Notes: generated by a model not told the origin, from the sequence alone. Counted from the stretch's first letter, positions 9,175 to 19,035 are shown. The stretch is 64,000 bases of DNA from Archaeoglobus sulfaticallidus PM70-1 (GCF_000385565.1 NC_021169.1:1160571-1224570); one strand, 5' to 3'. Made by a program: numbers and translations.

Positions 9175-9798
9175 ATGGTTGACAGTAGTAGAACCCTGAA
9201 GATGGTACTGGCAACATCGATGGCCGTTTTTACAGGAATAACTGCCCAGCTAAGCTTCAAGATTGGTGTAATACCATATACGATGCAGAACCTCGGTGTT
9301 GTGCTCTCAGGACTCCTGCTCGGGCCATACTGGGGATTCATTTCCCAGATAATATACCTGATCCTGATAGCGATTGGTTTGCAGCTCGGAGCTGGATTTA
9401 AAGGTGGAATAGCAGTCTTCTTCGGCCCAACTGCAGGATATCTGCTGACCTTCCCGATAGCATCAGCACTGAGCGGATACTTCAGAAGAATTTTCTGGGA
9501 TGATAGTAAGAGAGGTTACTTTCTGACCTGGCTTGGTAGCGTAATCGCTTTCATACCAGTATATCTTGCAGGATTTGCAGTTTTCTACAGATTCGCAACA
9601 ATAAATCCAGCATACATGAAGTTTGCGGTAAATGCAAGCTCCATTTTGGGAAGTTTTGATCCTTTAATCGCTGTCTTCATTGCAACAACCGTCATATACA
9701 TGCCACAGGACTTCATTATAGATCATGTGCTGGCGATAGCAGGCTACAAATACATCAGGGAACTGATAAGGCAGAAGAACATTAGAGGCCTGGCATGA
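9175..9798 (+). CDS. bioY: BioY biotin transporter S-component
   Basis: A 207-residue substrate-binding membrane component of an energy-coupling factor transporter for biotin. BioY features are IPYTMQNLGVVLSGLLLGPYWG (first half), FFGPTAGYLLTFP and about six transmembrane segments. The next two genes overlap by four bases each and encode the ATPase and EcfT, giving a complete three-gene BioY-ECF operon. The promoter lies in the region ending at 9174. Confidence 0.92.
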   Translation: MVDSSRTLKMVLATSMAVFTGITAQLSFKIGVIPYTMQNLGVVLSGLLLGPYWGFISQIIYLILIAIGLQLGAGFKGGIAVFFGPTAGYLLTFPIASALSGYFRRIFWDDSKRGYFLTWLGSVIAFIPVYLAGFAVFYRFATINPAYMKFAVNASSILGSFDPLIAVFIATTVIYMPQDFIIDHVLAIAGYKYIRELIRQKNIRGLA

Positions 9799-11012
9799 GG
9801 GATGGAATACTCCTGAGAAACCTGTCCTTTGGATACGGCAATAGCAGAAAGATAATCGAGAACCTTTATTTCACAGCCGATTACGGTGAGAAAATATTCG
9901 TGAGAGGCTGCGTTGGCTCAGGGAAAACGACGCTGTTCAAGATAATATCCGGACTGATTCCAGTATTCTATAACTGCAGAATATCAGGAGATGTTATGGT
10001 TTTTGGTGAAAACAGTCCAGCAAACTTCAGAAAGCATGTATATCTCGTCCCGCAGAATCCTGAGGAGCAGATAATCTTTGAAGATGTTGAGGATGAAATT
10101 TTCTCCGTCTCACATGATCTGAACCTCGTTAAGAGGTTTAACGCAGATCATCTGATCAGCAAAAAAACATCGGAGCTTTCTGATGGTGAAAAGCAGCTGG
10201 TGACTCTCATTACAGCCTTTGCCTCCAAAAGAGAATGCATAATTCTGGATGAGCCTTTCTCCCACCTGCACCCAAAGAGGGTTGAAAAGCTGATAGATTA
10301 TGTTCTGAGCTACCGGGGAACCATAATCTTTTCCGACAAGAGATACGACTTCTTGAAAAGGTTCTCAAGAGTTGTTCGGGTTGGTGGGGTTGACTGCGAC
10401 TATGGCTGTGAACCTCAAATGGAGATCTGGAATACAGAGATTGGTGAGAAGGTTCTTGAAGTTAGGGATCTATCGTTTGCATATGGAAGCAAAACCATAC
10501 TGAACTCCATCAACCTCGATTTACGCAGGGGAGAGGCTATTTCGATAGTTGGAGATAATGGAAGTGGGAAAACCACACTTCTAAAGGCCATAAGTGGAAT
10601 TCTGAAGGCTGATGGAGTTATTGTCAGAAAGGGAAGAATTTCGCTATCCCTTCAGTATCCAAACTACAGCTTCACAGAGAGAACTGTTGCAGAGGAATTG
10701 AGCTTCAGTAAAGACATTCTAAAAACTATTATGGGATCTGGAATATTAACGGAAGAATTGCTACCCAAGCATCCACATTCGCTGAGTGCTGGAGAATCGA
10801 AACTTGTTTCTGTGCTTAAGGCTTTAAAGGGAGATATAGTGCTGCTGGATGAACCTACAGTCGCTCAGAACTACGAATTCGGAATGAGGATTATAGGACT
10901 CATAAAAAAACTCGGTAAGAGTGCCATAATAGCAACCCACGACTTCAGGCTCGCTGAGATGGCTGATGTCGTTTATGAGCTTAAAGGTGGAGAACTAAAG
11001 CTGAAACCATGA
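9795..11012 (+). CDS. ECF transporter ATPase with two fused ABC domains
   Basis: A 405-residue cytoplasmic ATPase with two nucleotide-binding domains in tandem. Domain 1: Walker A GCVGSGKTT, signature ELSDGEKQL, Walker B CIILDEPF. Domain 2 (from about residue 215): Walker A GDNGSGKTT, signature SLSAGESKL, Walker B IVLLDEPT. Each domain is short (about 200 residues). The fusion replaces the separate EcfA1/EcfA2 subunits of many ECF transporters. It starts four bases inside bioY and overlaps ecfT, so all three are translated together and should power biotin import. Confidence 0.88.
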   Translation: MRDGILLRNLSFGYGNSRKIIENLYFTADYGEKIFVRGCVGSGKTTLFKIISGLIPVFYNCRISGDVMVFGENSPANFRKHVYLVPQNPEEQIIFEDVEDEIFSVSHDLNLVKRFNADHLISKKTSELSDGEKQLVTLITAFASKRECIILDEPFSHLHPKRVEKLIDYVLSYRGTIIFSDKRYDFLKRFSRVVRVGGVDCDYGCEPQMEIWNTEIGEKVLEVRDLSFAYGSKTILNSINLDLRRGEAISIVGDNGSGKTTLLKAISGILKADGVIVRKGRISLSLQYPNYSFTERTVAEELSFSKDILKTIMGSGILTEELLPKHPHSLSAGESKLVSVLKALKGDIVLLDEPTVAQNYEFGMRIIGLIKKLGKSAIIATHDFRLAEMADVVYELKGGELKLKP

Positions 11013-11719
11013 TAGCAGGGATATTCAGAAGGTTCGAGAGGTTCACATCATCTGGAAATGATGTGCTGGATGCAAGAGTGGCTATGCTTTTCATTCTGTT
11101 TTGTGTTGTTCTCATGGGTTTCAATTTCACCCTAAGCATGTTCACGGCAACAATACTCCTCTGCTCGCTGTATCTGGCTTTAACTTCAAACCTGAACAGG
11201 CTGATCAACAGCCTCTACTTCGCCCTGCCGTTCATTGCGTTCTTTTCAGTCTCAACCCTGCTTTTGACCTCAAATGCTTATGGGGCGATGCTGAACGCTT
11301 TATACATCCTGTCTTTGCTATCCTTAAGCTCGATAATGCTTTCTATACCGTCAAAGAACATCCTAATGGCCTTGAGGTTTTTCAGGCTCCCGGAAAGATA
11401 TGCTCTGATGGTGTTGATTGCCTTAAGGCTCGTCAACATCTACACCAGAGATCTGATCAACATAATTGAGCTTTATTCAGTGAACAGAGACTACAAAAAC
11501 AAGCTGGACTTCTACAGGAAAATTGTGAAAGCTTTCGTATCTATACTCATCCTCAGAGCTTTGAGCGTGTCTGAAGCCATATACATGAGAGATATCAACT
11601 TAGCTCTTGAGAGAGAGCAAAAATTCGGGTGGAGAGAAGCTTACCTAATCTTGGCATCTGCAGTCTTGTTTTGCTTAGCAGTATTCAGTTTTTTTCTCAA
11701 TATTTCGATAAATAATTAG
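11009..11719 (+). CDS. ecfT: EcfT transmembrane coupling protein
   Basis: A 236-residue membrane protein that couples the ATPase to BioY. It has about five hydrophobic helices and the EcfT-type cytoplasmic coupling region around MALRFFRLPERYALMVLIAL, followed by SEAIYMRDI. It is the last gene of the bioY operon, overlapping the ATPase gene by four bases. Confidence 0.85.
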   Translation: MIAGIFRRFERFTSSGNDVLDARVAMLFILFCVVLMGFNFTLSMFTATILLCSLYLALTSNLNRLINSLYFALPFIAFFSVSTLLLTSNAYGAMLNALYILSLLSLSSIMLSIPSKNILMALRFFRLPERYALMVLIALRLVNIYTRDLINIIELYSVNRDYKNKLDFYRKIVKAFVSILILRALSVSEAIYMRDINLALEREQKFGWREAYLILASAVLFCLAVFSFFLNISINN

Positions 11720-11777
11720 AGAACCGTATGGTAATTACAACCCAAAATATTTATTTGCAGCTGAAAAACCTATATCT

Positions 11778-13664
11778 ATGCGGTTCAAAATTTTGTTAAT
11801 CTCAGTAATGCTTCTACTTCTCATCCCGTTAGCCGAGGGAGAGTTTGTAAATGCCAAAGAGGTTACGATCAAGGCTGTTGCTGTCAAAAGCACTCAACCA
11901 CCAGAGGGAGCTGTTATAAACATCTCAGTCATCGTCACCTCCGGAAAGGGACGGGTTTTCGTCTCAACCATCCCCTACACACAGATAGACATGCAGGGCA
12001 GTGCTCAACTGGCAGCCCTAACAGCATGTGATCTGCTCGGCCTGGATTTCACAAAATACGATTTCTTCTTCACAATCAAGGCTGATTCTCCAATTGTTGG
12101 TGGCCCATCTGCTGGTGGGGTGATGACCGTTGCTGTAATATCAGCTCTCAAAGATCTGAAGATCGAAAACGATGTTTATATGACCGGTATGATATATCCC
12201 GATGGCTTCATAGGCCCTGTTGGTGGTATCCCATACAAAATGAAGGCTGCTGCAGATATGGGGGCAAAGATATTTCTCATACCAAAGGGACAGCGAATAG
12301 TGAAAGTCCAGGAGACTGTTGAAGAGAGAAAGGGTCCTTTAATAGTCGTGAGAACTCAGACAAAAGACCTCGATCTGTACGAGTACGGAAAGGAGCTTGG
12401 GGTAAAGGTTGTTGAGGTTGAAACCGTTCAGGAGGCTTTGGCTTACTTCACTGGCTACACGATATCGAAGCCGAAAGGGAAAGTTAACCTCTTCAAGTAC
12501 TCCGAACTCCTGAAAAAGCTTGCAGACAGGATGGAGAAGGACACGAGGAACCTGTATCAGACTGTAGAAAGCTATGGAGTAAGAAACAGTCCTGATGAGC
12601 TTAACAGAGCCAAGCAACTGATGGAGATGGCTGAAGAGAGTTACGGGAATGGAGATTACTACACGGCAACAAGCAAGTACTTTCAGGCAAAAATTGAACT
12701 CAGAAAGATATACTATGAAATGGTGATAAGAGATGAGAGTGATCTTGAGAGAGAGATCAATGACATCGGGAAGGAAATAAACGCAACCAAGAGCTACCTG
12801 CTGTCTCAGGAAGACATTGGCATCGAATCCCTCCAGATTTTCGGTGCTGCACAGGAGAGAGTTACCCTAGCTGAAAACTACCTCTACCTCGCCAGAACTT
12901 CAGAGAACAGAATGATATACTACCTGGCGTTATCCAAGGAAAGAGTTGAGAGTGCAAAAGTATGGCTTTCACTGCTTGAGACTATAAAAGAAGATATACC
13001 GCTCAATCTGGACGATGTCAAAAGGAGGGCTGAGCTGTATCTGAGCCAGGCACAATCCATAGCGGTTTATGCAAACCAGATTGGTGGTTATCAGAGCCTT
13101 ATCGATGGGGCTGAAGATGACATGGACAGTGCAAGGAAGCAACTTGAGGAGGGATTCTATGCTGGAGCGGCAGTTTCTGCCATGAATGGAATGGTCAAGG
13201 CGAGTTTGTCCATAGAGCTCATTGGAGCGGACAAGAGTTCGATAGATTCGAAGATAAACTCCGCCAGAAAAGCCTCAGAACAGGCAATAAGCGAAGCTGA
13301 GGAATACCTAACTCCCGTGCTGTCTGTTGCATACTACGAGTTCGCCAAAACCATGAAAAACGACACATTGGAGAACAAAATCCTGAAGCTGTCGTACTTC
13401 AAGCTCTCAGAGAGATTGGCGAAGTGGATGCTCTCACTCTCCAGATACTATCCTGAGTCGAATGTTGTGAAAGTCGAGTACAACCTCGAAGAGCTGAACA
13501 ACTACAGCGAACCTGCAGCAAGTCCAACAGTTCCAAAACTGCCAACCTCAAACGATGTTGAGAAGATTATCGAGGGAATCGAAGCCATACCATCGTTCAC
13601 AGCAGTAATGTTCGTTGTGGCAGTAGTGATCTCAGCCACATATATGACCTATAAGAGAAAATAG
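11778..13664 (+). CDS. Archaeal secreted/membrane S16 (Lon-like) serine protease
   Basis: A 628-residue protein with an N-terminal signal peptide (ILLISVMLLLLIPLAEG) and one C-terminal membrane helix (AVMFVVAVVISATY) before a Lys/Arg tail, so it is anchored with the bulk outside. The S16 protease domain occupies about residues 30-230: the catalytic Ser is in GGPSAGG and the Lys partner in PYKMKAAADMGAKIF. No AAA ATPase domain is present. The middle is largely helical. It matches the archaeal serine protease family related to the Lon protease domain. A TATA-like stretch precedes 11778. It overlaps the DUF92 gene at its 3' end. Confidence 0.85.
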   Translation: MRFKILLISVMLLLLIPLAEGEFVNAKEVTIKAVAVKSTQPPEGAVINISVIVTSGKGRVFVSTIPYTQIDMQGSAQLAALTACDLLGLDFTKYDFFFTIKADSPIVGGPSAGGVMTVAVISALKDLKIENDVYMTGMIYPDGFIGPVGGIPYKMKAAADMGAKIFLIPKGQRIVKVQETVEERKGPLIVVRTQTKDLDLYEYGKELGVKVVEVETVQEALAYFTGYTISKPKGKVNLFKYSELLKKLADRMEKDTRNLYQTVESYGVRNSPDELNRAKQLMEMAEESYGNGDYYTATSKYFQAKIELRKIYYEMVIRDESDLEREINDIGKEINATKSYLLSQEDIGIESLQIFGAAQERVTLAENYLYLARTSENRMIYYLALSKERVESAKVWLSLLETIKEDIPLNLDDVKRRAELYLSQAQSIAVYANQIGGYQSLIDGAEDDMDSARKQLEEGFYAGAAVSAMNGMVKASLSIELIGADKSSIDSKINSARKASEQAISEAEEYLTPVLSVAYYEFAKTMKNDTLENKILKLSYFKLSERLAKWMLSLSRYYPESNVVKVEYNLEELNNYSEPAASPTVPKLPTSNDVEKIIEGIEAIPSFTAVMFVVAVVISATYMTYKRK

Positions 13665-14878
13665 CAGAAAACAACCGTGCTCAGGGTAGCCAGGAAGTTA
13701 ACACCGGAATTTGTTAAATATCCCTTTTTTTCAAGCGTGGCTCCAAGAACGCTATCCACATGAACGCCTAAGAGTCCAGAAATTAAGGCAACCATGGCCT
13801 GCTTTACGGTTAAAATCGACAGGGCTATTGCGAGCATGGCAACTATAAATGATCCCAGAAATGCTGAAAGCTCCCCTTTTACTGAGATCCCGCCACTCAC
13901 TCCAGCATTAACCCTTTTGAAGTTCGTTATCAAGTAAACTCTATCAGATGTCTTTCCGATCTCACTTGCCATCGTGTCTCCAAGAGCTGCTGCTATTGAG
14001 GCCACAAACGATACCAGAAACAGTTCTCCCCCAAAAACACCATAGTTCATGGCAAAAAACAAAGCGGGAAGGCTATTCGCAAAAACATTCGCATACCCTC
14101 TCGCTCCTCCTGCTGGTTCTCCAACGCCAAGCTTTTGCTTCAGAGAATAGCGATACTTTGTGGCGAAAGAGCCGATAATGTAGAAAGACAGCAGTATCCC
14201 GAAGAACCTTATATCTGTGAACACGATCATCAGCGTTCCTATCAGCGTGGCACTCATCAGCCCGCTCTCATCAGCTATTCCGGATTTCATGGCAAATATG
14301 CTCAGAATCAGGGAGATCGCAAATGCAAAGATCAAATGCTCGAATGATGCTGAGAAGCCGTATATATTGAAGATCAGGAATACCGTATATACGGCGAGCA
14401 TAGTTGTCGTTCTCTTATCGCTCTCAACATCCACACTCTCCACAAGCGATGCAGTTAAGCCACCAATCAGAGACAAAAAGAAGAGGAATTCGTAGTTAAG
14501 GTTAAAGCCGAGTACCTTAAAGTAGAATACGAAATATGCAAAACTGAATGTTGAGAACAGCATTATGTTAAAAAGGGTTTTTTTCCTAAGTTCATAAGCT
14601 ACCAGGATGAACATAGCTGCTCCAGCGATGTACTTCAGCTTGAAAGATGCCAGGATTAAGATGAGTGCGAGCAGATACGAGTTCAGATATGAACTCTCTC
14701 TGTTAAGGTTGTAGATTCCAATTCTCAGCCTGTCGCCCATGAAATATGCGTACATCAACACTACAATCGAAAACAAACCGACCAGAAGTTTTGGGTTGCA
14801 AAAAGGCATTAGCAGTGATGGAATTAATATGATTGCTGGAGGAAGCAAGCTCTCCTTCAAATTCGTTTCTTGGTTCAT
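13649..14878 (-). CDS. DUF92 family membrane protein
   Basis: A 409-residue polytopic membrane protein, about ten helices. The C-terminal half has the DUF92 hallmarks: GGARGYANVFANS, ALGDTMASEIGK and NAGVSGGISVKGE. Plant VTE6 (phytyl phosphate kinase) belongs to this family, so a prenyl-phosphate role is conceivable and would fit the adjacent divergent cis-prenyltransferase-like gene; that is inference. The 3' end overlaps the S16 protease by 16 bases in convergent orientation. Confidence 0.8.
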   Translation of the reverse strand: MNQETNLKESLLPPAIILIPSLLMPFCNPKLLVGLFSIVVLMYAYFMGDRLRIGIYNLNRESSYLNSYLLALILILASFKLKYIAGAAMFILVAYELRKKTLFNIMLFSTFSFAYFVFYFKVLGFNLNYEFLFFLSLIGGLTASLVESVDVESDKRTTTMLAVYTVFLIFNIYGFSASFEHLIFAFAISLILSIFAMKSGIADESGLMSATLIGTLMIVFTDIRFFGILLSFYIIGSFATKYRYSLKQKLGVGEPAGGARGYANVFANSLPALFFAMNYGVFGGELFLVSFVASIAAALGDTMASEIGKTSDRVYLITNFKRVNAGVSGGISVKGELSAFLGSFIVAMLAIALSILTVKQAMVALISGLLGVHVDSVLGATLEKKGYLTNSGVNFLATLSTVVFCYFLL

Positions 14879-14919
14879 TGGGGAAATGTTAAGTATTCCC
14901 TTATTTTAAAAATCTACCG

Positions 14920-15534
14920 ATGATTGATTTCGTAAGAAAACTGTACGAAAAAAAGCTTGAAAATAATATAAGAAAAGAGAATATACCAAAACATATTATG
15001 ATTATTGCAGACCATAATGAGTTTTTCGAGTTTAGCAAGACATTCAACAGGTTCAAAAATTATTCAAAAAAATTTGGCGTTAAGCTGGTTACAATATGTT
15101 TGAACGCAGAAGACCCTGAAAGCATCAGGGACAGAATTCTGTCAGTGTTTTCTGATGAATGTGTGAGAATAATCACACCGGAAAACGAGTTCGTGAGAAA
15201 TCATGGTGGGTGTGGGTTCTGGATCAACTTCATAATAGGATATGAGGGAAAGAGCGAGATTGTGGATGCTGTAAAAAAGATTGCTGCTGAAGTTAAGGAA
15301 GGTAAGCTGAGGATAGGTGAGATAACCGAGAAGGACATAGAAAAGCACCTCAAGATCAAAAATCCGCCCGACCTGATAATAAGAGCCGGAGAGAAAATTC
15401 CGGAGTTTCTGTTGTGGCAGAGCATATACAGCGAACTGTACTTTCTGGACGCTGACTGGAGGAATTTCAGATACATCGACTTCCTGAGGTGTATCAGAGA
15501 GTATCAGAGGAGAGAGAGAAGGTTCGGAAAATAG
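14920..15534 (+). CDS. Divergent cis-prenyltransferase (UppS/DHDDS-like) paralog
   Basis: 204 residues. The C-terminal half is clear: DLIIRAGEKIPEFLLWQ and SELYFLDADWRNF, ending RRERRFGK, all standard in undecaprenyl/polyprenyl diphosphate synthases. The N-terminal active-site block is altered: MIIADHNEF replaces the usual MDGNGRWA, keeping the Asp but losing the Gly-Asn-Gly-Arg phosphate loop, and the middle is shortened. It may be a non-catalytic subunit like the NgBR partner in eukaryotes, or an enzyme with changed substrate. Divergent from DUF92. Confidence 0.72.
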   Translation: MIDFVRKLYEKKLENNIRKENIPKHIMIIADHNEFFEFSKTFNRFKNYSKKFGVKLVTICLNAEDPESIRDRILSVFSDECVRIITPENEFVRNHGGCGFWINFIIGYEGKSEIVDAVKKIAAEVKEGKLRIGEITEKDIEKHLKIKNPPDLIIRAGEKIPEFLLWQSIYSELYFLDADWRNFRYIDFLRCIREYQRRERRFGK

Positions 15535-15573
15535 AGGGTAAGATTTTTCTAACCAGCCAGCCAAACAGCCTGT

Positions 15574-16080
15574 GTGAAAATCGCGATTACAGGAAGGCCC
15601 GGTTCTGGCAAAACAACTCTTTGCAAGAGAATATTCGATAGCATCAAGGATGAATTCGATTGTGGGGGATTCATAACAAAGGAGAGAAGGGAAAAGGGCA
15701 TTAGAGTTGGATTTCTGTTCCACGATCTGGTTACCGGAGAGGAATTCTGGCTTGCAAGTGTTAAATCGGACAGCAGGATCAGGGTTGGGAAGTATGGTGT
15801 TATACTGGATAATATCGAAAAAATATCTGATAGGATAAAGGAGTACGCGAAGAAAGAAGTCCTAATAATCGATGAAATAGGTCCCATGGAACTGAAGAGC
15901 AGAAAGTTTGTTGAAGAGGTTGAAAGAGTTTTGCACAGAGATGGAACGAACATATTCACTATACACTACAGATCAAACCATTCCCTAATCCAGAAGGTGA
16001 GAAAAAGCTATCAGGTTTTTGTGATCGATGAGCATAACAGGGATATGGTTTTTGAGGAGATCGTGAGTGAGTTCAGATAA
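15574..16080 (+). CDS. THEP1-type nucleoside-triphosphatase
   Basis: 168 residues, the archaeal/thermophile THEP1 NTPase family. Walker A is GRPGSGKTT at residues 7-15; GGFITKERRE and the Walker B LIIDEIGPMEL are family hallmarks; a late IHYRSNH follows. It hydrolyses NTPs in vitro in other species; its cellular role is unclear. The start is GTG at 15574. It runs into trm1 with a one-base gap. Confidence 0.88.
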   Translation: MKIAITGRPGSGKTTLCKRIFDSIKDEFDCGGFITKERREKGIRVGFLFHDLVTGEEFWLASVKSDSRIRVGKYGVILDNIEKISDRIKEYAKKEVLIIDEIGPMELKSRKFVEEVERVLHRDGTNIFTIHYRSNHSLIQKVRKSYQVFVIDEHNRDMVFEEIVSEFR

Positions 16081-16081
16081 C

Positions 16082-17140
16082 ATGATATCCGAGGGCAAAG
16101 CTAAGGCAACAGTCAATGGGGTTTTCTATAACCCGAGAATGAAGTTCTGCAGGGACTTCGATATTGCAGTATTCAGGGCTATCCATGAAAAGGAAAGAAT
16201 GGTCAGATACTTAGATGCTCTCTCTGCCAGCGGAATAAGGGGGATCAGAGCCTGTCTTGAGGCTGGCTATGATGTGAGCTTCAACGACATAGATGAAAGG
16301 GCTGTGGAAACCATAAAGAGAAACCTCGAGCTTAATGGAATAGAGGCCGAGGTTTACAACAAGGATGCGAACATACTCATGCGGGAAAAGAGGTTCTTCC
16401 ACATCGACATCGACCCCTTCGGCTCTCCAGCGGAGTTCATAGATTCAGCCTGCATTTATCCAAAATACCTCAGCGTTACAGCAACCGACACCTCAGCTCT
16501 CTGCGGCTCCTCAACCGCATCCGGCCTGAGAAAGTATGGGGTCTTTGCTGTAAAAACCGAGTACTATCCAGAAGTTGGGCTGAGGGCGTTGATTGGAAGG
16601 ATATTCAACGAATCGGCGAAATATGATAAGGCTGTCAGGGTGCTGGTCGCATTCGCAAAAGAGCACTTCTACAGAGTCCATATTGAGTTCAGGAGGTCTC
16701 CAAATGCAGTCAAGAGAACTTTCAGCAAATATGGCTACCTCTTCCACTGTCCGAAGTGCTTGAGAAGGTACCATGTCAGAATCGGGGAGGGCATGGACAA
16801 ATGCGAATGCGGAGAGAAGATGATAATGATTGGACCCCTCTGGCTGGGAGAGCTACACGACCAGAATTTTGTGGAGAAGCTTGAAAGCGATGAGAAGGAG
16901 GTCTCGAGGTACATTAACCTCATTAGAGGTGAGATCCAAACTCCGTTCTTCTACGACCTGCATCACATAACAAAAAAACTTAACACATCTCCACCAAAGC
17001 TTGATAGTGTAATCGAGGCTTTAAGAGAACTTGGATACTCTGCATCGAGAACGAGGTTTTCCGGAACATCCTTCAAAACAGATGCAGATATAAGCGAGAT
17101 AGGAAGAGTTATAATGGACTTAAAGTCCCAGCCAAGTTAA
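16082..17140 (+). CDS. trm1: tRNA (guanine26-N2)-dimethyltransferase Trm1
   Basis: SAM-dependent methylation of G26 in tRNA. Visible features: EGKAKATVNGVFYNPRM at the start, the SAM-site LDALSASGIRGIRA, the catalytic-type motif IDIDPFGSPAEFID, and a C-terminal zinc ribbon with CPKC...CECG. I choose ATG 16082, just after the THEP1 stop at 16080, rather than an earlier one inside that gene, because family members start close to this point. Probably cotranscribed with THEP1. Convergent overlap of four bases with the small gene downstream. Confidence 0.92.
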   Translation: MISEGKAKATVNGVFYNPRMKFCRDFDIAVFRAIHEKERMVRYLDALSASGIRGIRACLEAGYDVSFNDIDERAVETIKRNLELNGIEAEVYNKDANILMREKRFFHIDIDPFGSPAEFIDSACIYPKYLSVTATDTSALCGSSTASGLRKYGVFAVKTEYYPEVGLRALIGRIFNESAKYDKAVRVLVAFAKEHFYRVHIEFRRSPNAVKRTFSKYGYLFHCPKCLRRYHVRIGEGMDKCECGEKMIMIGPLWLGELHDQNFVEKLESDEKEVSRYINLIRGEIQTPFFYDLHHITKKLNTSPPKLDSVIEALRELGYSASRTRFSGTSFKTDADISEIGRVIMDLKSQPS

Positions 17141-17379
17141 CCTTTCAGCCTTTCTTTTATCTCCTTCAGCTTCATCTCGCAAAACTGGAAAATCTCTTTT
17201 CCCTCTTCTTTGCTGAGCTTCCCCTCCGCAAGATACGATCCGATATAGGGATAAACGAAATTGTCAACCTCCCACTGTATTCTTTCATAGGTTATGTTCT
17301 TATCTACCAGCTCATCGAACATCCTTCCGAGCTTATCGATCAGTTCATCTTTCAGGGGCATATACAGAACATGAACCAA
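17137..17379 (-). CDS. Small conserved-looking archaeal protein, unknown function
   Basis: 80 residues, acidic/basic and helical, no Cys or membrane segment. An inner Met at residue 7 (MPLKDELIDKL) is the more likely start if short. I do not recognise the family. It lies convergent to trm1 and downstream of the wHTH gene at 17404 on the same strand. Confidence 0.6.
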   Translation of the reverse strand: MVHVLYMPLKDELIDKLGRMFDELVDKNITYERIQWEVDNFVYPYIGSYLAEGKLSKEEGKEIFQFCEMKLKEIKERLKG

Positions 17380-17403
17380 AAGAATAAAGATTTAACCCAA
17401 AAC

Positions 17404-17754
17404 TTAGCTCTCGTTTGAGAAGCTATCTATCGCCTCACACCACTGAGCGATTCTGCTTTTTGCCAAACTCATCAATTTCTGTGGGTTTTCAGATATGTAG
17501 AGGTAGTTATACCCATTTGAAAAGTTCATCTTCTTTCTTTTCAAGAGGCCTTTTCTGTACAATTTCCCAACACACTTGTAGGCTGAGCTTTTCTCAATTC
17601 CAAACCTCTCCGAGATTTCATCGATGCTCATTTCCTTCCCAATCAACCCGAAATATATTTCCACCTCTGTTGCGTTCATTCCCAGAATTGCTGTAAGAAT
17701 CTTATCGTTCTTCAACTCCTCCCTCAATTCCTCAAGCGTTTTTCTTTCATGCAT
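17404..17754 (-). CDS. TrmB-like winged-helix transcriptional regulator
   Basis: 116 residues. The central part ATEVEIYFGLIGKEMSIDEISERFGIEKSSAYKCVGKLYRKGLL is a textbook winged helix-turn-helix of the TrmB/ArsR class, followed by a short wing and a C-terminal helix. No sugar-binding domain is attached, so it is a short regulator with unknown signal. A/T-rich upstream region 17755-17877. Confidence 0.78.
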   Translation of the reverse strand: MHERKTLEELREELKNDKILTAILGMNATEVEIYFGLIGKEMSIDEISERFGIEKSSAYKCVGKLYRKGLLKRKKMNFSNGYNYLYISENPQKLMSLAKSRIAQWCEAIDSFSNES

Positions 17755-17877
17755 TTATATATCACCCAGGCCATCATGGATATACTATGATCAGGTTATC
17801 AAATATTTTTAGGTTTCGGATTTTGTTAAATGAAAACAAAAATAGAGTTTATGTAATAAAAAATCTATGGTAATGAA

Positions 17878-19023
17878 TCATTCGATGAAATCGTTTATTT
17901 TCCCAAGCTTTTTTATTATCTCCATCTGCCTGAGTGCAAGCTTTCTTGCCTCATCCATATCAGTATCTTCAACAACCTTTCCATTGCTGATTATCTTCCT
18001 CAGCAGAGGTTCTTTGCCTTCGACCTTCTCATCAAAAAGCACGACCTCATCTTCAAGCTTCTCCCAGTCCCTGTAAACCTGCTTCTTTCCACCCCTCTTT
18101 CCTCTCTTGGCCGAGAATCTTCCATCTCTCTCCACGATATCCATTGCAAAGTCTATCGGCTTCGCTCCAGCAATCATGGTTCCAACACCAAAGGCATCCA
18201 CCAGATCCCTGAGCTCAACTATATCTCTAACGGATAGCCCACCGCTGAGGACGATCTTAACATCCTTCCTGTTTCTTATATCAAGCTCCCATCTTACTTC
18301 CTCTATGATCTTCCTCATGTTGCCCCTTCTCGTGCTTGGTGTGTCCAGCCTGACTGCATCAACACGCTCGAGGTTCTCCACGACCATCACAGCTTCGGTT
18401 TTTTCGTCGAAGTATGTGTCTATCAGATATGTTCTCGGTACATCCTCTGACACAACCTCGTCGAAAAATCTCCAAGCTTTAACCTGATCTCCAACAGAGA
18501 TTATCAGGGCATGGGGCATCGTGCCTATGCTGTTGATTCCGAGATACTTTTCGGCTGAGAAGTTGCTCACGCCATCTACTCCACCAATGTAGGCTGATCT
18601 CTCTATGCATGCTGAGAGGGCTGGATGCTGTCTCCTCGTCCCGAATGACAGAACCTTCCTGTCTCCTGCAGAGAGCTTAGCCACAAAAGCCTGGGTTGCC
18701 ACACCGCTCGCATGACATATGAGCCCGAGCAATGGGGTTTCGAACCTCGCAAAGTCGAGGTATCTGCCCTCGATGAACATGACTGGCTGGTGTGGGAAGA
18801 AAAGACAGCCCTCAGGCATGGAATAAACATCGATCGGTAAACCCTTCAGCAACTCAATAACATCATTCAATCCAGCAAAAATTCCCCATCTCGATGTTGT
18901 AACCTCGGCAACAACCTTCGGATTTATCCCCTTCTCCCTCAGAACCTTCTCAGTCCATATGAAGTACTTGTCAGTTGTTACTCCCTTTTTAATATCATCT
19001 TCACTAACGATGAGAAAGCCCAT
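17878..19023 (-). CDS. pncB: Nicotinate phosphoribosyltransferase
   Basis: Makes nicotinate mononucleotide from nicotinate and PRPP in NAD salvage. Signatures: TTSRWGIFAGLNDV near the N-terminus, VLSFGTRRQHPA (substrate loop), RLDTPSTRRGN, IVLSGGLSVRDI and AFGVGTMIAGA (phosphate binding). A GTG at 19032 is possible, but GAGGGGTG lies seven bases before the ATG at 19023, which I take as the start. It is the distal gene of a minus-strand cluster acyP-hisF-mazG-pncB with short gaps. Confidence 0.9.
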   Translation of the reverse strand: MGFLIVSEDDIKKGVTTDKYFIWTEKVLREKGINPKVVAEVTTSRWGIFAGLNDVIELLKGLPIDVYSMPEGCLFFPHQPVMFIEGRYLDFARFETPLLGLICHASGVATQAFVAKLSAGDRKVLSFGTRRQHPALSACIERSAYIGGVDGVSNFSAEKYLGINSIGTMPHALIISVGDQVKAWRFFDEVVSEDVPRTYLIDTYFDEKTEAVMVVENLERVDAVRLDTPSTRRGNMRKIIEEVRWELDIRNRKDVKIVLSGGLSVRDIVELRDLVDAFGVGTMIAGAKPIDFAMDIVERDGRFSAKRGKRGGKKQVYRDWEKLEDEVVLFDEKVEGKEPLLRKIISNGKVVEDTDMDEARKLALRQMEIIKKLGKINDFIE

Positions 19024-19035
19024 CAGCAACACCCC

